From the NCBI GenBank assembly GCA_016713025.1, contig JADJPZ010000004.1:3945001-4009000 (forward strand): DNA of 64,000 nucleotides, in the 5' to 3' direction. The position numbers and the translations under genes were made by a program. This document shows positions 54,999-63,764 of the stretch, piece after piece. The notes under the pieces are model-generated. The model was not told the DNA's origin. It saw nothing but the letters and a program-made list of their open reading frames with translations, and made no database searches. This stretch comes from Saprospiraceae bacterium (GTDB lineage: Bacteria; Bacteroidota; Bacteroidia; Chitinophagales; Saprospiraceae). Positions within the stretch are counted from its first letter, which is position 1, and each line of letters starts with the position of its first letter.

Positions 54999-56348
54999 AT
55001 GACAGACATTTGCTTAAATATAAGTTTTAATATTCCAAGCCTTGACGACTATTCAAAATCTGAAAAAGCTCTGAAAGTTGAAAGTTCTTTTCATACACAT
55101 TTAATTATAGAGGATGCAGGGGCAATAGTTCTGAAAATATTTTTTAATAATAAAACTAACTTTGATTATAAGATAACGGATTGGTTAACTGAAGAAAGGT
55201 CAGAAAGTGCATTTGGTAAGTCAATTGTTATTAACAATATAAATGAAAGGCCCAACATTGAAATTATTTCTTTTGCAAATTCTTTTGTTAAAGGATGGAA
55301 TATCAGTACTAATCAATATGAAGGAAATAATAAATTCATAATTTTTAAATTAGGCCAAATTAGAATCGAATATAAACCTGTTAAAAAATATAATTTCGAA
55401 TCAGAAATTTATTTTACAGACAGTGCTTATAGCCTTATCAATGAAAATTTTAATTCTGATAACTTTTGTTTGAATCCAAACATTTGGGAAAGTATAAATT
55501 ACCAAAAAGAGCTAGTTGATATTGGAAAAATAAAGTTTATATTTGATTTCTTTAATCAAATTGGAAAAGATAATAATGGATATGACAATCTTATTATTAG
55601 AAAACCAAGATTAGTAATAAAACATGATAACTTATCTTTCGAAGAAATTAGTATATATGTAGAATTAATTGTTTCTCTTATGGAACTTTATACCGGCAAT
55701 GACATTAAAATACATTTCTGGAGACACCATTCCGAATTGTCGACAGTCGTAAAAACTTATGATTATTCTGAAAAAGCTGTATTTAATAAGTTCAATTTTG
55801 GCATTGATTTTGATGGCGATTTATATACATTAATTACCAGTATCTCTTTAAAAATGTTAGAGAATACTTCAGTAATTTCTGAGATTACACATAAGTACAA
55901 TTTAGCTCGAATATCTTCTGGAAGCATAAATCTTGTGCTTTTATTTTCTATTATTGAGAAATTGAAAAAACATTTTGGTATAAAGAATCAGAAAGGAGAA
56001 AATTTTCAATTTACTGATCCAAAAATTCATAATAAAATAGATGAATTTTTTGATGAATTATTGGAAGAAATAGAAGACGAATCTCAAAAAACGTCATTCT
56101 TAAGCTTAAAAAAAGATAAAATTTCTATGTTAGTATACTTACCATTAAAAGACCAATTTAATGATGGGTTTTTAGAACATGATCTTGATCCAGTAAAATA
56201 TAACATTGATTTTAAAAGAGTAATAAAAATGAGAAATGAAATTTTTCATGGTAAATTTATTGAACCCGAAAATCAAGAATTGAAGTCAATAAATGATGCT
56301 CTTTATAATTTTGTTGGTGCTTTAATTTTGAAGTACCTTCACAGTTGA
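54999..56348 (+). CDS. ApeA-like protein with C-terminal HEPN domain
   Basis: A 449-residue protein. The N-terminal 200 residues are beta-rich (like ApeA-type N-terminal domains). The C-terminal half is helical and ends with a HEPN active-site motif KMRNEIFHGKF: R412 and H417 form the R-N-x3-H pattern of HEPN ribonucleases. Such proteins usually cut RNA, often tRNA, during phage attack. It forms an operon with the HNH-like gene upstream. Its place inside an RNA-repair locus is suggestive. Confidence 0.6.
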   Translation: MTDICLNISFNIPSLDDYSKSEKALKVESSFHTHLIIEDAGAIVLKIFFNNKTNFDYKITDWLTEERSESAFGKSIVINNINERPNIEIISFANSFVKGWNISTNQYEGNNKFIIFKLGQIRIEYKPVKKYNFESEIYFTDSAYSLINENFNSDNFCLNPNIWESINYQKELVDIGKIKFIFDFFNQIGKDNNGYDNLIIRKPRLVIKHDNLSFEEISIYVELIVSLMELYTGNDIKIHFWRHHSELSTVVKTYDYSEKAVFNKFNFGIDFDGDLYTLITSISLKMLENTSVISEITHKYNLARISSGSINLVLLFSIIEKLKKHFGIKNQKGENFQFTDPKIHNKIDEFFDELLEEIEDESQKTSFLSLKKDKISMLVYLPLKDQFNDGFLEHDLDPVKYNIDFKRVIKMRNEIFHGKFIEPENQELKSINDALYNFVGALILKYLHS

Positions 56349-56460
56349 ATTTATTAAGATTGAATTTTCGTTTCGAAAAAGAAAACGATAGTTATGCAGG
56401 TTAAGCCACATTACCAGTTTCAACTTAGCTCACCACAATTTTGTCATATAAAAAATAATA

Positions 56461-57303
56461 ATGGAAAATATAGAGTATATTAAAAAAATATTGACTTCAC
56501 AATTTGAATTAGAATTGTTTGATGCAGCATTGTATAGTTTAAATGATACTACTAACAGATTAAGGTATAATAACTTTGCTTATAGTATTAGAGAATTATC
56601 AAGACATTTTCTTCACAATTTATCACCAGAATCTAATGTTAAAAAGTGCTCTTGGTTTAAAGTGGAAACTAAAGACGGAAAACCAACAAGGGCCCAAAGA
56701 ATAAAATACGCCATTCAAGGTGGTATTAGCAACGAAATTTTAAAAGACTGGGGTTTTGATGTAGACGAACTTAAGGAAATTGTCACGCTAATTATAAATA
56801 ATATTGATACATTAAATAAATTTACACACATAAATCCTGATGTTTTTAATCTAACTGATTTAGAAATTAATGAAAATAGTGAAAGTGTGTTTAACGCATT
56901 TTACATTTTTGTAATGACTATTGAAAACTATAAGGAAAAAATCAAATCATTCTTAGATGGGCAAATTGAAGAGCACATGATTTCATCTGTAGTTTCAAAC
57001 CATTTTGTAAACGTGGATAGTTTAGCCCCACATTATTCTTTAAATGATAGCGGATTAACTGAATATCACATTTCTGGAATTACGGATAAAGAAATTGTAG
57101 TTTCTGTTTTTGGAAGTTTAAACGTAACGTTAGAATATGGTTCTAGGCAGGAAAGACTCGAAGGAGACGGGCTTGATTTAGAAGAATGGTTTCCATTTGA
57201 AACAAAAATAAAGTATGAAATTGATATAAATTTTCCTTCGGACAATTATGAAATTGACGATTATGATGTAGATACTTCTGAATGGTATGGAGAAGAAGAA
57301 TGA
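56461..57303 (+). CDS. HEPN-like protein, resembles predicted pPIWI-associating nuclease family
   Basis: A 280-residue acidic protein. The helical N-terminal half has RYNNFAYSIRELSRHFLHNL, with R44 and H49 in an Rx4H arrangement, then QRIKYAIQGGISNEILKDWG and LNKFTHINPDVFNL. The C-terminal half is a small beta domain (ITDKEIVVSVFGSLNVTLEY). The combination resembles the family I remember as predicted pPIWI-associating nuclease; no pPIWI gene is present. It lies 112 bases after the ApeA-like gene and is AT-rich like it. Function is unproven. Confidence 0.5.
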   Translation: MENIEYIKKILTSQFELELFDAALYSLNDTTNRLRYNNFAYSIRELSRHFLHNLSPESNVKKCSWFKVETKDGKPTRAQRIKYAIQGGISNEILKDWGFDVDELKEIVTLIINNIDTLNKFTHINPDVFNLTDLEINENSESVFNAFYIFVMTIENYKEKIKSFLDGQIEEHMISSVVSNHFVNVDSLAPHYSLNDSGLTEYHISGITDKEIVVSVFGSLNVTLEYGSRQERLEGDGLDLEEWFPFETKIKYEIDINFPSDNYEIDDYDVDTSEWYGEEE

Positions 57304-57376
57304 AGTTGATTGAACTAAAAAGAATTTATACTAAGGAGTAATTTTTCACTGTTTTACATATACTGGTATGGGATTA

Positions 57377-57628
57377 TTATTCTGATATTTTTTTTCTTGC
57401 ACCTTCCATCACTTCAGTTTTATAGTCAACTGTAATATCGATTAACCTTCCTTCTTCCACTTCTTTTAACCCTTCTTCGATCAATGAGATAGTTTGATCA
57501 TCCCAGTGGTCAAATTGAAATTTTTCATTCAACGCAAATTTTACGACTTGTTCTGCATTTTGAAATTCACCACTTTCTATGAGTTTGGCTATATATTCAT
57601 CATAAGGGCTTTCAAGGATGATTTGCAT
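57377..57628 (-). CDS. ParD/CopG-like antitoxin, orphan
   Basis: An 83-residue protein. QIILESPYDEYIAKLIESGE and FQNAEQVVKFALNEKF follow the ribbon-helix-helix pattern of ParD-type antitoxins (short strand, then two helices), and the C-terminal half is acidic then basic, as in toxin-binding tails. No ParE-like toxin is adjacent on this strand, so it is an orphan. It lies at the right border of the AT-rich insert, opposite to its neighbours. Confidence 0.65.
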   Translation of the reverse strand: MQIILESPYDEYIAKLIESGEFQNAEQVVKFALNEKFQFDHWDDQTISLIEEGLKEVEEGRLIDITVDYKTEVMEGARKKISE

Positions 57629-57786
57629 TTTATTTTGCTTTTCATTGTAAACAAATTGGAAAAGAAATAAGTTTCAACGATTTCAATTACTTACACTGAT
57701 GACGAATGTGTAATAGATGTCACATATTTTCACTTTCCAGCTACAAAATTCGATAAATCTGCAAGAGAGTAAAAATAATTTTCTCC

Positions 57787-57822
57787 TACGCAAAAAGATT
57801 GCGCACACCGCTTCTACCTTTG
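57787..57822 (+). promoter_or_regulatory. Promoter and operator of the RNA-ligase operon
   Basis: TACGCA-N7-TGCGCA (57787-57805), nine bases, then TACCTTTG (57815-57822). Operator, spacing and -7 box equal those at 51944-51979; the surrounding ATTTT...CTACGCAAAAAGA and CATCAT also match. It lies inside the long reading frame from 57717 and shows that the true ligase start is later. Confidence 0.8.
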
Positions 57823-57851
57823 CATCATTATTAAATAATGAACGAACAATC

Positions 57852-58886
57852 ATGACAAATCTTCCATTCAACATCGATGCCCTAGAAGAAATGATTTCTT
57901 CAGGTTATGTAAAGATGACAAAACATCCGGAGCGACCGCTGTATATCTACAATTATACAGCCAAAGCGCAGTATGAATATATGTGGAATGAAGTGATGAT
58001 GCTTTGTCGTGGCTTGATTTTGGATGAACATTATGCGATTGTGGCAAGACCGTTTACTAAGTTTTTTAATTATGGTGAAGTGGCTGATCAGCAGATTCCG
58101 TCGCTGCCATTTGAAGTGTACGACAAAATGGATGGCTCATTAGGTATTTTGTATTGGTGTAATGATCACCCTTTTATCGCCACGCGTGGGTCATTTATGA
58201 GCGAACAAGCCATCAAAGCCAATGAACTTTTACATAGAAAATATGCCAACTGTATCGACAAACTGGACAAAAGTAAAACTTATCTTTTTGAGATTATTTA
58301 CCCTGAAAATCGTATCGTCATAGACTATGGTCATAAAGAAGAATTGGTTTTATTGGCTATCGTAGATTTAGCTACAGGTGTGGAGTCACCTTTGGCAGAT
58401 ATAGGTTTTCCTGTGGTGAAAAGATATGATGGATTGAATGATCTCGAGGCTATCCGGATGATGCAGATAGACGAAAAGGAAGGTTTTATCATACGTTTTG
58501 AGAATGGATTTAGGGTCAAAATCAAGTTTGCCGAGTATGTGCGCCTTCACAGGATCATCACTCAAGTATCTTCTAAAACCATTTGGGAGCATCTGCGAGA
58601 TAACCAATCTTTGGACGAATTGTTGGAAAAAGTACCTGATGAGTTTTATCAGTGGGTACGTACGACGATTGATGAATTTTGGGAAGCCTATCGAAATATA
58701 GAAGCCGAGGCAAAAGCTGAATACAAAGAGCTGGAAGACCGAAAGGCAACCGCTTTTTATTTTCAGACATGTAAACATCCTGCCATCCTATTTAAGATGT
58801 ACGAAAAAAGACCGTACGATGCCATCATTTGGAAGTTGTTGAAGCCGAAGTTTGAGAGACCATTTAGGAATGATTTAGAAATATAA
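57852..58886 (+). CDS. T4 Rnl1-type RNA ligase
   Basis: A 344-residue ATP-dependent RNA ligase. Motif I is YDKMDGSLG with adenylated K92; motif III/IIIa is FEIIYPENRIVIDY; motif IV is EKEGFIIRF and motif V KIKFAEYVRLH. The C-terminal helical domain is of Rnl1 type, which seals broken tRNA anticodon loops in phage T4. The start at 57852 (MTNLPFNIDALEEM) follows the promoter at 57787. It is the first gene of a four-gene repair operon, 11 bases before hen1. Confidence 0.9.
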   Translation: MTNLPFNIDALEEMISSGYVKMTKHPERPLYIYNYTAKAQYEYMWNEVMMLCRGLILDEHYAIVARPFTKFFNYGEVADQQIPSLPFEVYDKMDGSLGILYWCNDHPFIATRGSFMSEQAIKANELLHRKYANCIDKLDKSKTYLFEIIYPENRIVIDYGHKEELVLLAIVDLATGVESPLADIGFPVVKRYDGLNDLEAIRMMQIDEKEGFIIRFENGFRVKIKFAEYVRLHRIITQVSSKTIWEHLRDNQSLDELLEKVPDEFYQWVRTTIDEFWEAYRNIEAEAKAEYKELEDRKATAFYFQTCKHPAILFKMYEKRPYDAIIWKLLKPKFERPFRNDLEI

Positions 58887-58897
58887 AAGAATAAAAA

Positions 58898-60208
58898 ATG
58901 ATTATAAAAATTAATTGCAAAAATGAATTTCTGTTAGATATTCTTAATAGAAATCCAAACACGGATTTTGGTGTATATGCAAGGCCACTTAAAAAAGGTG
59001 TTGTAATCGGAAATGTAATTACTTCTCATCAATATGATATTGTTTTTCAAGATACCAAGTATAGTTATTTACCTGAAGAAAGCAATCAAATTGATTTTCA
59101 GAGTTATTGCAGCCCATTAGTGGTGATGGATATTTGTACTGACTTTTTCAGTCATTTGCTTAAGGCAAAGTATGAAGTTATGTCCAAAGAATTGTCATGG
59201 TTACATAGGACTATTGGTGATATCGATACAGAAAAATGTATCATAAATATACCTTCCTTTTATATTAATTCTAGTTGGGTGCGAAATGGGTCATTCCTTC
59301 TTTCGAAATATTTTGACGGTATAACAATAGAACACCAGAAAGGATACAATTATACTCTGATGATTGAAGCCAATTCTGTTTTTGATGCTATCAATTTGCT
59401 TAGTTTGACAGCATTATTTACGCATATCACAAATGAATATGGCATTTACACTTATATTGATGAATCATTTGCAGATAAGTATGCCAGGATTTTGACCAAT
59501 CTTGATAATGTACCGTATTTTGTATTTTATCTTTTCATTAAAAGAGCAGTGCGGTCTGAAAAGTTGTTTTTGATGGTGAAGCCAGTTTTTGAATCATACC
59601 TTCTCAAACAAGGTCTTAATACAAAACTGACATGGTACCCAACTCATCAGGCAAGAATTATTTATATTATAGATAAGTTAGATTTTAATATCCCTATTCT
59701 CGATATTGGTTGTGGAGAATTGCTTTATTATAAAAAAGTAATGAGTAAAGGTTTCAAATTATCTTATTATGCAGTAGATAGTGATGAAAAGTTTGAAGAC
59801 ATTGCAATAGCGATAGGCTCAAGATACTCTGAAAATAATTTATCATTTTTCTCAGATTTGAATCAATATCCGGATCAAGAAAAAGTAAGCATTATCATGT
59901 CAGAAGTGATAGAACACAATACAAAGGAGAATGCTTTGTCACTTATTAAACGAGCTTTAAGTCTGAATTTTGCATCCATTATTGTCACTACACCAAATGC
60001 TGATTTTAATAAATATTATAGCGAAACAATGGAGCGAAGACATGAAGATCATCAATTTGAACCATCAGCTGATGAATTTAAGAAACTGATTTGGGAAGGT
60101 GTAAACAATGACGAAACTCTGGAAGTATATTTTGATTTTATCGGTGACAATATTAATGGAGTCCAACCTACACAAGTCTGTATAATCACTAAAAAAGAAG
60201 TAAAATGA
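58898..60208 (+). CDS. hen1: Hen1 3'-terminal RNA 2'-O-methyltransferase
   Basis: A 436-residue protein. The N-terminal 240 residues correspond to the bacterial Hen1 N-domain that supports ligase activity (YARPLKKGVVIGNVITSHQY). The C-terminal methyltransferase has LDIGCGELLYYKKV near residue 266, SEVIEHN (about 335-341) and RRHEDHQFE (about 379-387), the Glu-Glu-His-His metal site unique to Hen1, plus VTTPNADFN. Hen1 methylates the 2'-OH at a cleavage site before sealing, so that the repaired RNA resists the same nuclease. It overlaps the next ligase gene by four bases. Confidence 0.92.
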   Translation: MIIKINCKNEFLLDILNRNPNTDFGVYARPLKKGVVIGNVITSHQYDIVFQDTKYSYLPEESNQIDFQSYCSPLVVMDICTDFFSHLLKAKYEVMSKELSWLHRTIGDIDTEKCIINIPSFYINSSWVRNGSFLLSKYFDGITIEHQKGYNYTLMIEANSVFDAINLLSLTALFTHITNEYGIYTYIDESFADKYARILTNLDNVPYFVFYLFIKRAVRSEKLFLMVKPVFESYLLKQGLNTKLTWYPTHQARIIYIIDKLDFNIPILDIGCGELLYYKKVMSKGFKLSYYAVDSDEKFEDIAIAIGSRYSENNLSFFSDLNQYPDQEKVSIIMSEVIEHNTKENALSLIKRALSLNFASIIVTTPNADFNKYYSETMERRHEDHQFEPSADEFKKLIWEGVNNDETLEVYFDFIGDNINGVQPTQVCIITKKEVK

Positions 60209-61389
60209 ACGAAAAACGAAATATAAAAAACAGAATAGAATGGTTTTGTCAGAACAAGATAAATGCCTTTTCACCAACGATCTCTCCGGCCCCAAAATCA
60301 TGGGAAAAGAATGAAATCGAATCTCCGTTTGAAGGGTTAAAATACTATTTCGATCGTGGTGTAACACATTTCGTAGTTCAAAAAAAATATATGGGCTCTT
60401 ATTGCGACATATATTTGAAAAAAGAGATCAATGATAGTTATTTTGTGAGTAGAAATGGCCATAAAGTAATGCATATTGATGTAGAAAAAGCAATAATGGC
60501 TTGTGCAGATATACATGCTAGATTTGATTGGCAAGATCTAAGTTTAGTAATCATACAGGCCGAAATGTTGCCATGGAGTGTACTAGGCAAAGGATTGATC
60601 AATAATGAGTTTTGGGCTTATCATCATTCGCACAAGACGCATCATGATTATCTCAAACAATCAGAATTGTATGACAAAATAGAAATGGTAAGGTCATCAG
60701 AAACCTATCAAAAATATATTTCTGATAAAAAAGTGTTAGGTGAAAAGGCCATTAAGAAAGAATATCCTTCACATGTTTCTAGGCAGTATGATTCTATTGA
60801 AGCTTTTAAAGTATTAGATCTTGATATGTACGAAAAAGGGATCAACATTTATGGGGATCAAATTTTGCATTTCGGAATTGAAGGTGAAATATGCTTTAAA
60901 CCATTTAATATACTCAAAAAAGTATTTGATGATGGGACAGAATTAGTTGTAAATGATAATATTAGTTTTAAGGAAGTAAGTGATGATGAGTTTTTAGAAT
61001 TTACAATTGAGACACTTGACGACCTAGAAGTCAAATCAGATTTAGTAACCGAATGGTTTCATAAATTATCGTTAGATAAGGAAGAAGGTATTGTAATAAA
61101 ACCGCGTATTACGTTTATTAAAAATTTGCCACCAGCATTGAAAGTGAGAAACAACCAATATTTGGTGATGATTTATGGCATCGACTTTATTAACAACTAT
61201 CCATACAACATGCAAAAAAGGAATATTGATAAAAAAATCCAATGTTCTATAAACGATTGGGCTATCAATCATGCTTTGTTAAAGGTAAAATATAAGGATA
61301 TTCATTCTGAAAATTACCACTTAAAAAATTTGGTTTATGATCGTATAATGGGAGAAAAAATAGAATCTACCATTGATTCGCGACTTTAA
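60205..61389 (+). CDS. Pnkp-type RNA ligase, free-standing
   Basis: A 394-residue nucleotidyltransferase. Motif I is QKKYMGSYC with K61 as the adenylation site. FGIEGEICFKPF, EEGIVIKPRI (motif IV) and LPPALKVRNNQYLVMIYG (motif V and C-terminal element) match the ligase module of bacterial Pnkp. In known bacterial Pnkp this module is fused to the kinase and a metallophosphatase; here it is separate. It overlaps hen1 by four bases (ATGA), consistent with a Hen1-ligase complex. Confidence 0.85.
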   Translation: MNEKRNIKNRIEWFCQNKINAFSPTISPAPKSWEKNEIESPFEGLKYYFDRGVTHFVVQKKYMGSYCDIYLKKEINDSYFVSRNGHKVMHIDVEKAIMACADIHARFDWQDLSLVIIQAEMLPWSVLGKGLINNEFWAYHHSHKTHHDYLKQSELYDKIEMVRSSETYQKYISDKKVLGEKAIKKEYPSHVSRQYDSIEAFKVLDLDMYEKGINIYGDQILHFGIEGEICFKPFNILKKVFDDGTELVVNDNISFKEVSDDEFLEFTIETLDDLEVKSDLVTEWFHKLSLDKEEGIVIKPRITFIKNLPPALKVRNNQYLVMIYGIDFINNYPYNMQKRNIDKKIQCSINDWAINHALLKVKYKDIHSENYHLKNLVYDRIMGEKIESTIDSRL

Positions 61390-61436
61390 TCGTTTGTATT
61401 TTATTTTAGTTATTCTTTCAAAAATTAAAAATTGTA

Positions 61437-62357
61437 ATGAGCAAATATAAAAATCCACAATTATTAATCCTAGTAGGTCCACCAGGTTCTGGTAAGTCCA
61501 CTTTTGCAAAATATCACTTAAGAACTGAAGAAAACTGGTTTAGAGTAAATAGAGATGATTTACGTTTGATGCAATTTAGTCAAGAAAATTTGAGTGAAGA
61601 TGAAGAAGCTTTGCTCACCAAAATGGTAGATAGTGCGATCATATCTATGCTTAATAATAAAGTCAATGTTTTAGTAGATGCCACGCACACCAGAAAGGAA
61701 TTCTTAAATCAATACATCATTAAGTTTAACCATCTAGCCGATATTTCTTTTAAATTATTTGAAGTAGATACGGAAGAATTGAAGCAAAGAGTGATTCAAA
61801 GACACCAAGAAACAGGAAAATTTATTCCACCAAATGTCTTAAAGCGATTTATTGAACAATATGAAAATGTAAAAAATAACTTTGATTTTTCCATGAGGCC
61901 TAAAATTCGTCCAGAAAACAAAACACGTACCCAAGACCCATCCCTACCCAAAGCCATCATCTGCGATCTTGACGGTACATTATGTCTTATGAATGGTCGT
62001 AGCCCTTTTGATTCATCAAAGTGTGATCAAGACCTTCCCAATATTCCTGTGGTCAATATGGTCAAAAATTACCATCAGTTGGGATACAAGATTATTTTGG
62101 CATCGGGAAGGGAAGATACTTACAAGCCACAGACGATAGCATGGCTAGAGCGATTCGGTATAACCTATGATATGTTGATCATGAGGGTTGCCGGTGATTT
62201 CAGGAAGGATTCGATCATCAAAAAAGAAATGTTTATCAATCATATTGAAGGGAAGTACAATATTGAATTAGTCCTTGACGATAGAAATCAGGTGGTAGAT
62301 CTTTGGCGCAATGACCTACAACTTCCATGTTTTCAGGTATTTTATGGAGATTTTTGA
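61437..62357 (+). CDS. pnkp: T4-type polynucleotide 5'-kinase/3'-phosphatase
   Basis: A 306-residue two-domain end-healing enzyme. The kinase domain has GPPGSGKST (14-22) and VDATHTRKEFL. The HAD phosphatase domain has DLDGTLCLMNGR (D177, D179), ASGRED and LDDRNQVVDLWR. Domain order and the tail QVFYGDF match phage T4 Pnkp rather than clostridial Pnkp. It restores 5'-phosphate and 3'-OH ends for the two ligases. It is last in the operon, followed by a bidirectional terminator. Confidence 0.92.
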   Translation: MSKYKNPQLLILVGPPGSGKSTFAKYHLRTEENWFRVNRDDLRLMQFSQENLSEDEEALLTKMVDSAIISMLNNKVNVLVDATHTRKEFLNQYIIKFNHLADISFKLFEVDTEELKQRVIQRHQETGKFIPPNVLKRFIEQYENVKNNFDFSMRPKIRPENKTRTQDPSLPKAIICDLDGTLCLMNGRSPFDSSKCDQDLPNIPVVNMVKNYHQLGYKIILASGREDTYKPQTIAWLERFGITYDMLIMRVAGDFRKDSIIKKEMFINHIEGKYNIELVLDDRNQVVDLWRNDLQLPCFQVFYGDF

Positions 62358-62376
62358 TGGACGATGGGGAGAATAA

Positions 62377-62412
62377 ATGAGCGACAATTTGAGTAATCAT
62401 TTTGTCGCTCAT
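62377..62412. terminator. Bidirectional terminator between the repair operon and the small minus-strand gene
   Basis: Perfect 11-bp stem ATGAGCGACAA/TTGTCGCTCAT with a 14-base loop, A/T-rich on both sides, lying between convergent genes. Confidence 0.65.
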
Positions 62413-62419
62413 ATCTATA

Positions 62420-62647
62420 TTATTTTAGTAATTTAGGTAAAAAGGTACCTACCAATGATCCTATTCCACCTCCAGCCAAAGCTGTAACTATAGACCCAAT
62501 TGAAAAGTTTGAATCACCTAAAACGCCCATAAGACCTCCTACTACATTGCCTAAATTGCCACCAACTGCACCAAGTATAAGGTTCATGATCATACTTTGA
62601 CCATTGGGTTTTGCCATATTCGCACCATATCCGACATCTCCTCCCAA
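62420..62647 (-). CDS. Small glycine-rich membrane protein, hypothetical
   Basis: A 75-residue frame, or 65 residues from an internal ATG at 62617 (MAKPNGQSMIMNLILGAVGG). It has many Gly-x3-Gly spacings and two likely membrane segments (LILGAVGGNLGNVVGGLMGV and IGSIVTALAGGGIGSLVGTF), typical of small oligomeric membrane proteins. No family is recognised. It is convergent with the repair operon; no regulatory sign links the two. Confidence 0.5.
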   Translation of the reverse strand: MGGDVGYGANMAKPNGQSMIMNLILGAVGGNLGNVVGGLMGVLGDSNFSIGSIVTALAGGGIGSLVGTFLPKLLK

Positions 62648-62683
62648 TACTGAACATTTTTAATTTGGAAAGGACTACTTTTA

Positions 62684-63679
62684 TTATTTAATTCCTTTCT
62701 TCGTCAGTCCTATCTGAAAATATCCTTTCATGTTGATCCCGATGCGATGGCTGTCCACATCTGACCAAATATAATTGATGGGTACTTCTTCACCGGACTT
62801 AAATACGGCAATTTGTAATATTTCAAGGTTTTTACCATAAATAAGCTGACCTAATCGGGCTTCGTACCCCGTTTCAGACCCATCAGAAAATTTTATTTTT
62901 TGTCTGTCGCCTTGATTATGAAACTGTAAACCTCTTATGGCATCCATCTCCTTTGCGCCCTCTTTTTTTGCAGCTGCCCATCCGGTATAATATTCTACTT
63001 TTCTTAGCCTGTGTGGTATTTTGGCTTTGTGGCCGAAGACATACTTCCCATCTTCGTCTTCAGCCTCATCGCGTATCCACAATTCTTTGTCGTTGAGCAT
63101 CAGACTATCGGTGATGAAAATACGTTTTCCGCTTCTTTTCGATATAAAATTGCAGGCGCGAGGTTTCATAAATCCGATAAAATGGTCTTTGTTTTTTTGC
63201 CAGAACACCTCACATCCTGGTGATGCGGTGAGTTGTTCCTTATTTAGTTGGGTCAAAATCGACTTATCTTTATGAGCGTTAGTGTAGATAGAATCCAGAG
63301 ACTTGTCTTTAAATGAATAGATATCCAACTGGATGGCCTTTTCTTTTTTATTTTCTGAAAAGCTGTAAATCCGCTGACGATAGACTTTCGACGGATCGTT
63401 GTCAAAGTATTGTTTTACAAAAAACACATTTGCGCCCATCCAAGGTAAATCCACCGGCTCAAAAATAGAATGTATGTGCTCGTGGATCAAATCTTTGACA
63501 ATGCTGTCTTCCTTTTCTTTATGTACTTGCTGGTAATTGTTAAATTCACCGGTAAACCAAGTTTTCAAGAGTGCCATCTGACTAATGGGAGCTGATTTAG
63601 ATTTTTTTTGGGCAAATACTGAATGTTGACAAGCCACAGATAACGTGATGATTAAAACAAAATGGAAAAGAAAGCGCAT
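62684..63679 (-). CDS. CpcT/CpeT-family (chromophore lyase-like) protein
   Basis: A 331-residue protein with a signal peptide ending SVFAQ. The first two thirds follow the CpeT calycin fold: LLKTWFTGEFNNYQQ, YRQRIYSFSENKKEKAIQLD, SPGCEVFWQKNKDHFIGFMK, then RSGKRIFITDSLML. In cyanobacteria such proteins attach bilins to phycobiliproteins; in Bacteroidota the role is unknown and binding of a bilin- or haem-like ligand is a guess. The C-terminal 110 residues are an extra domain. Its promoter carries the operator found at the catabolic island 24 kb away. Confidence 0.75.
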   Translation of the reverse strand: MRFLFHFVLIITLSVACQHSVFAQKKSKSAPISQMALLKTWFTGEFNNYQQVHKEKEDSIVKDLIHEHIHSIFEPVDLPWMGANVFFVKQYFDNDPSKVYRQRIYSFSENKKEKAIQLDIYSFKDKSLDSIYTNAHKDKSILTQLNKEQLTASPGCEVFWQKNKDHFIGFMKPRACNFISKRSGKRIFITDSLMLNDKELWIRDEAEDEDGKYVFGHKAKIPHRLRKVEYYTGWAAAKKEGAKEMDAIRGLQFHNQGDRQKIKFSDGSETGYEARLGQLIYGKNLEILQIAVFKSGEEVPINYIWSDVDSHRIGINMKGYFQIGLTKKGIK

Positions 63680-63699
63680 GATATTTACATTTTAGAAAA

Positions 63700-63724
63700 C
63701 AAAATTAGTTAATTTAATTAACTA
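63700..63724. promoter_or_regulatory. Fourth TAGTTAA-N5-TTAACTA operator, between CpeT-like and MFS genes
   Basis: The palindrome at 63706-63724 overlaps the minus-strand -7 box TAATTTTG (63700-63707) by two bases, the same geometry as at 34876-34900 and 39470-39494. The plus-strand MFS gene starts 41 bases to the right. Confidence 0.75.
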
Positions 63725-63764
63725 ATTAAATATATTATTATAATTTTAACCCAAAATCAATACA

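Noticed and set aside
57717..57851. N-terminal extension of the RNA ligase
   Set aside because: It spans the operator and -7 box and precedes the family N-terminus; start moved to 57852.
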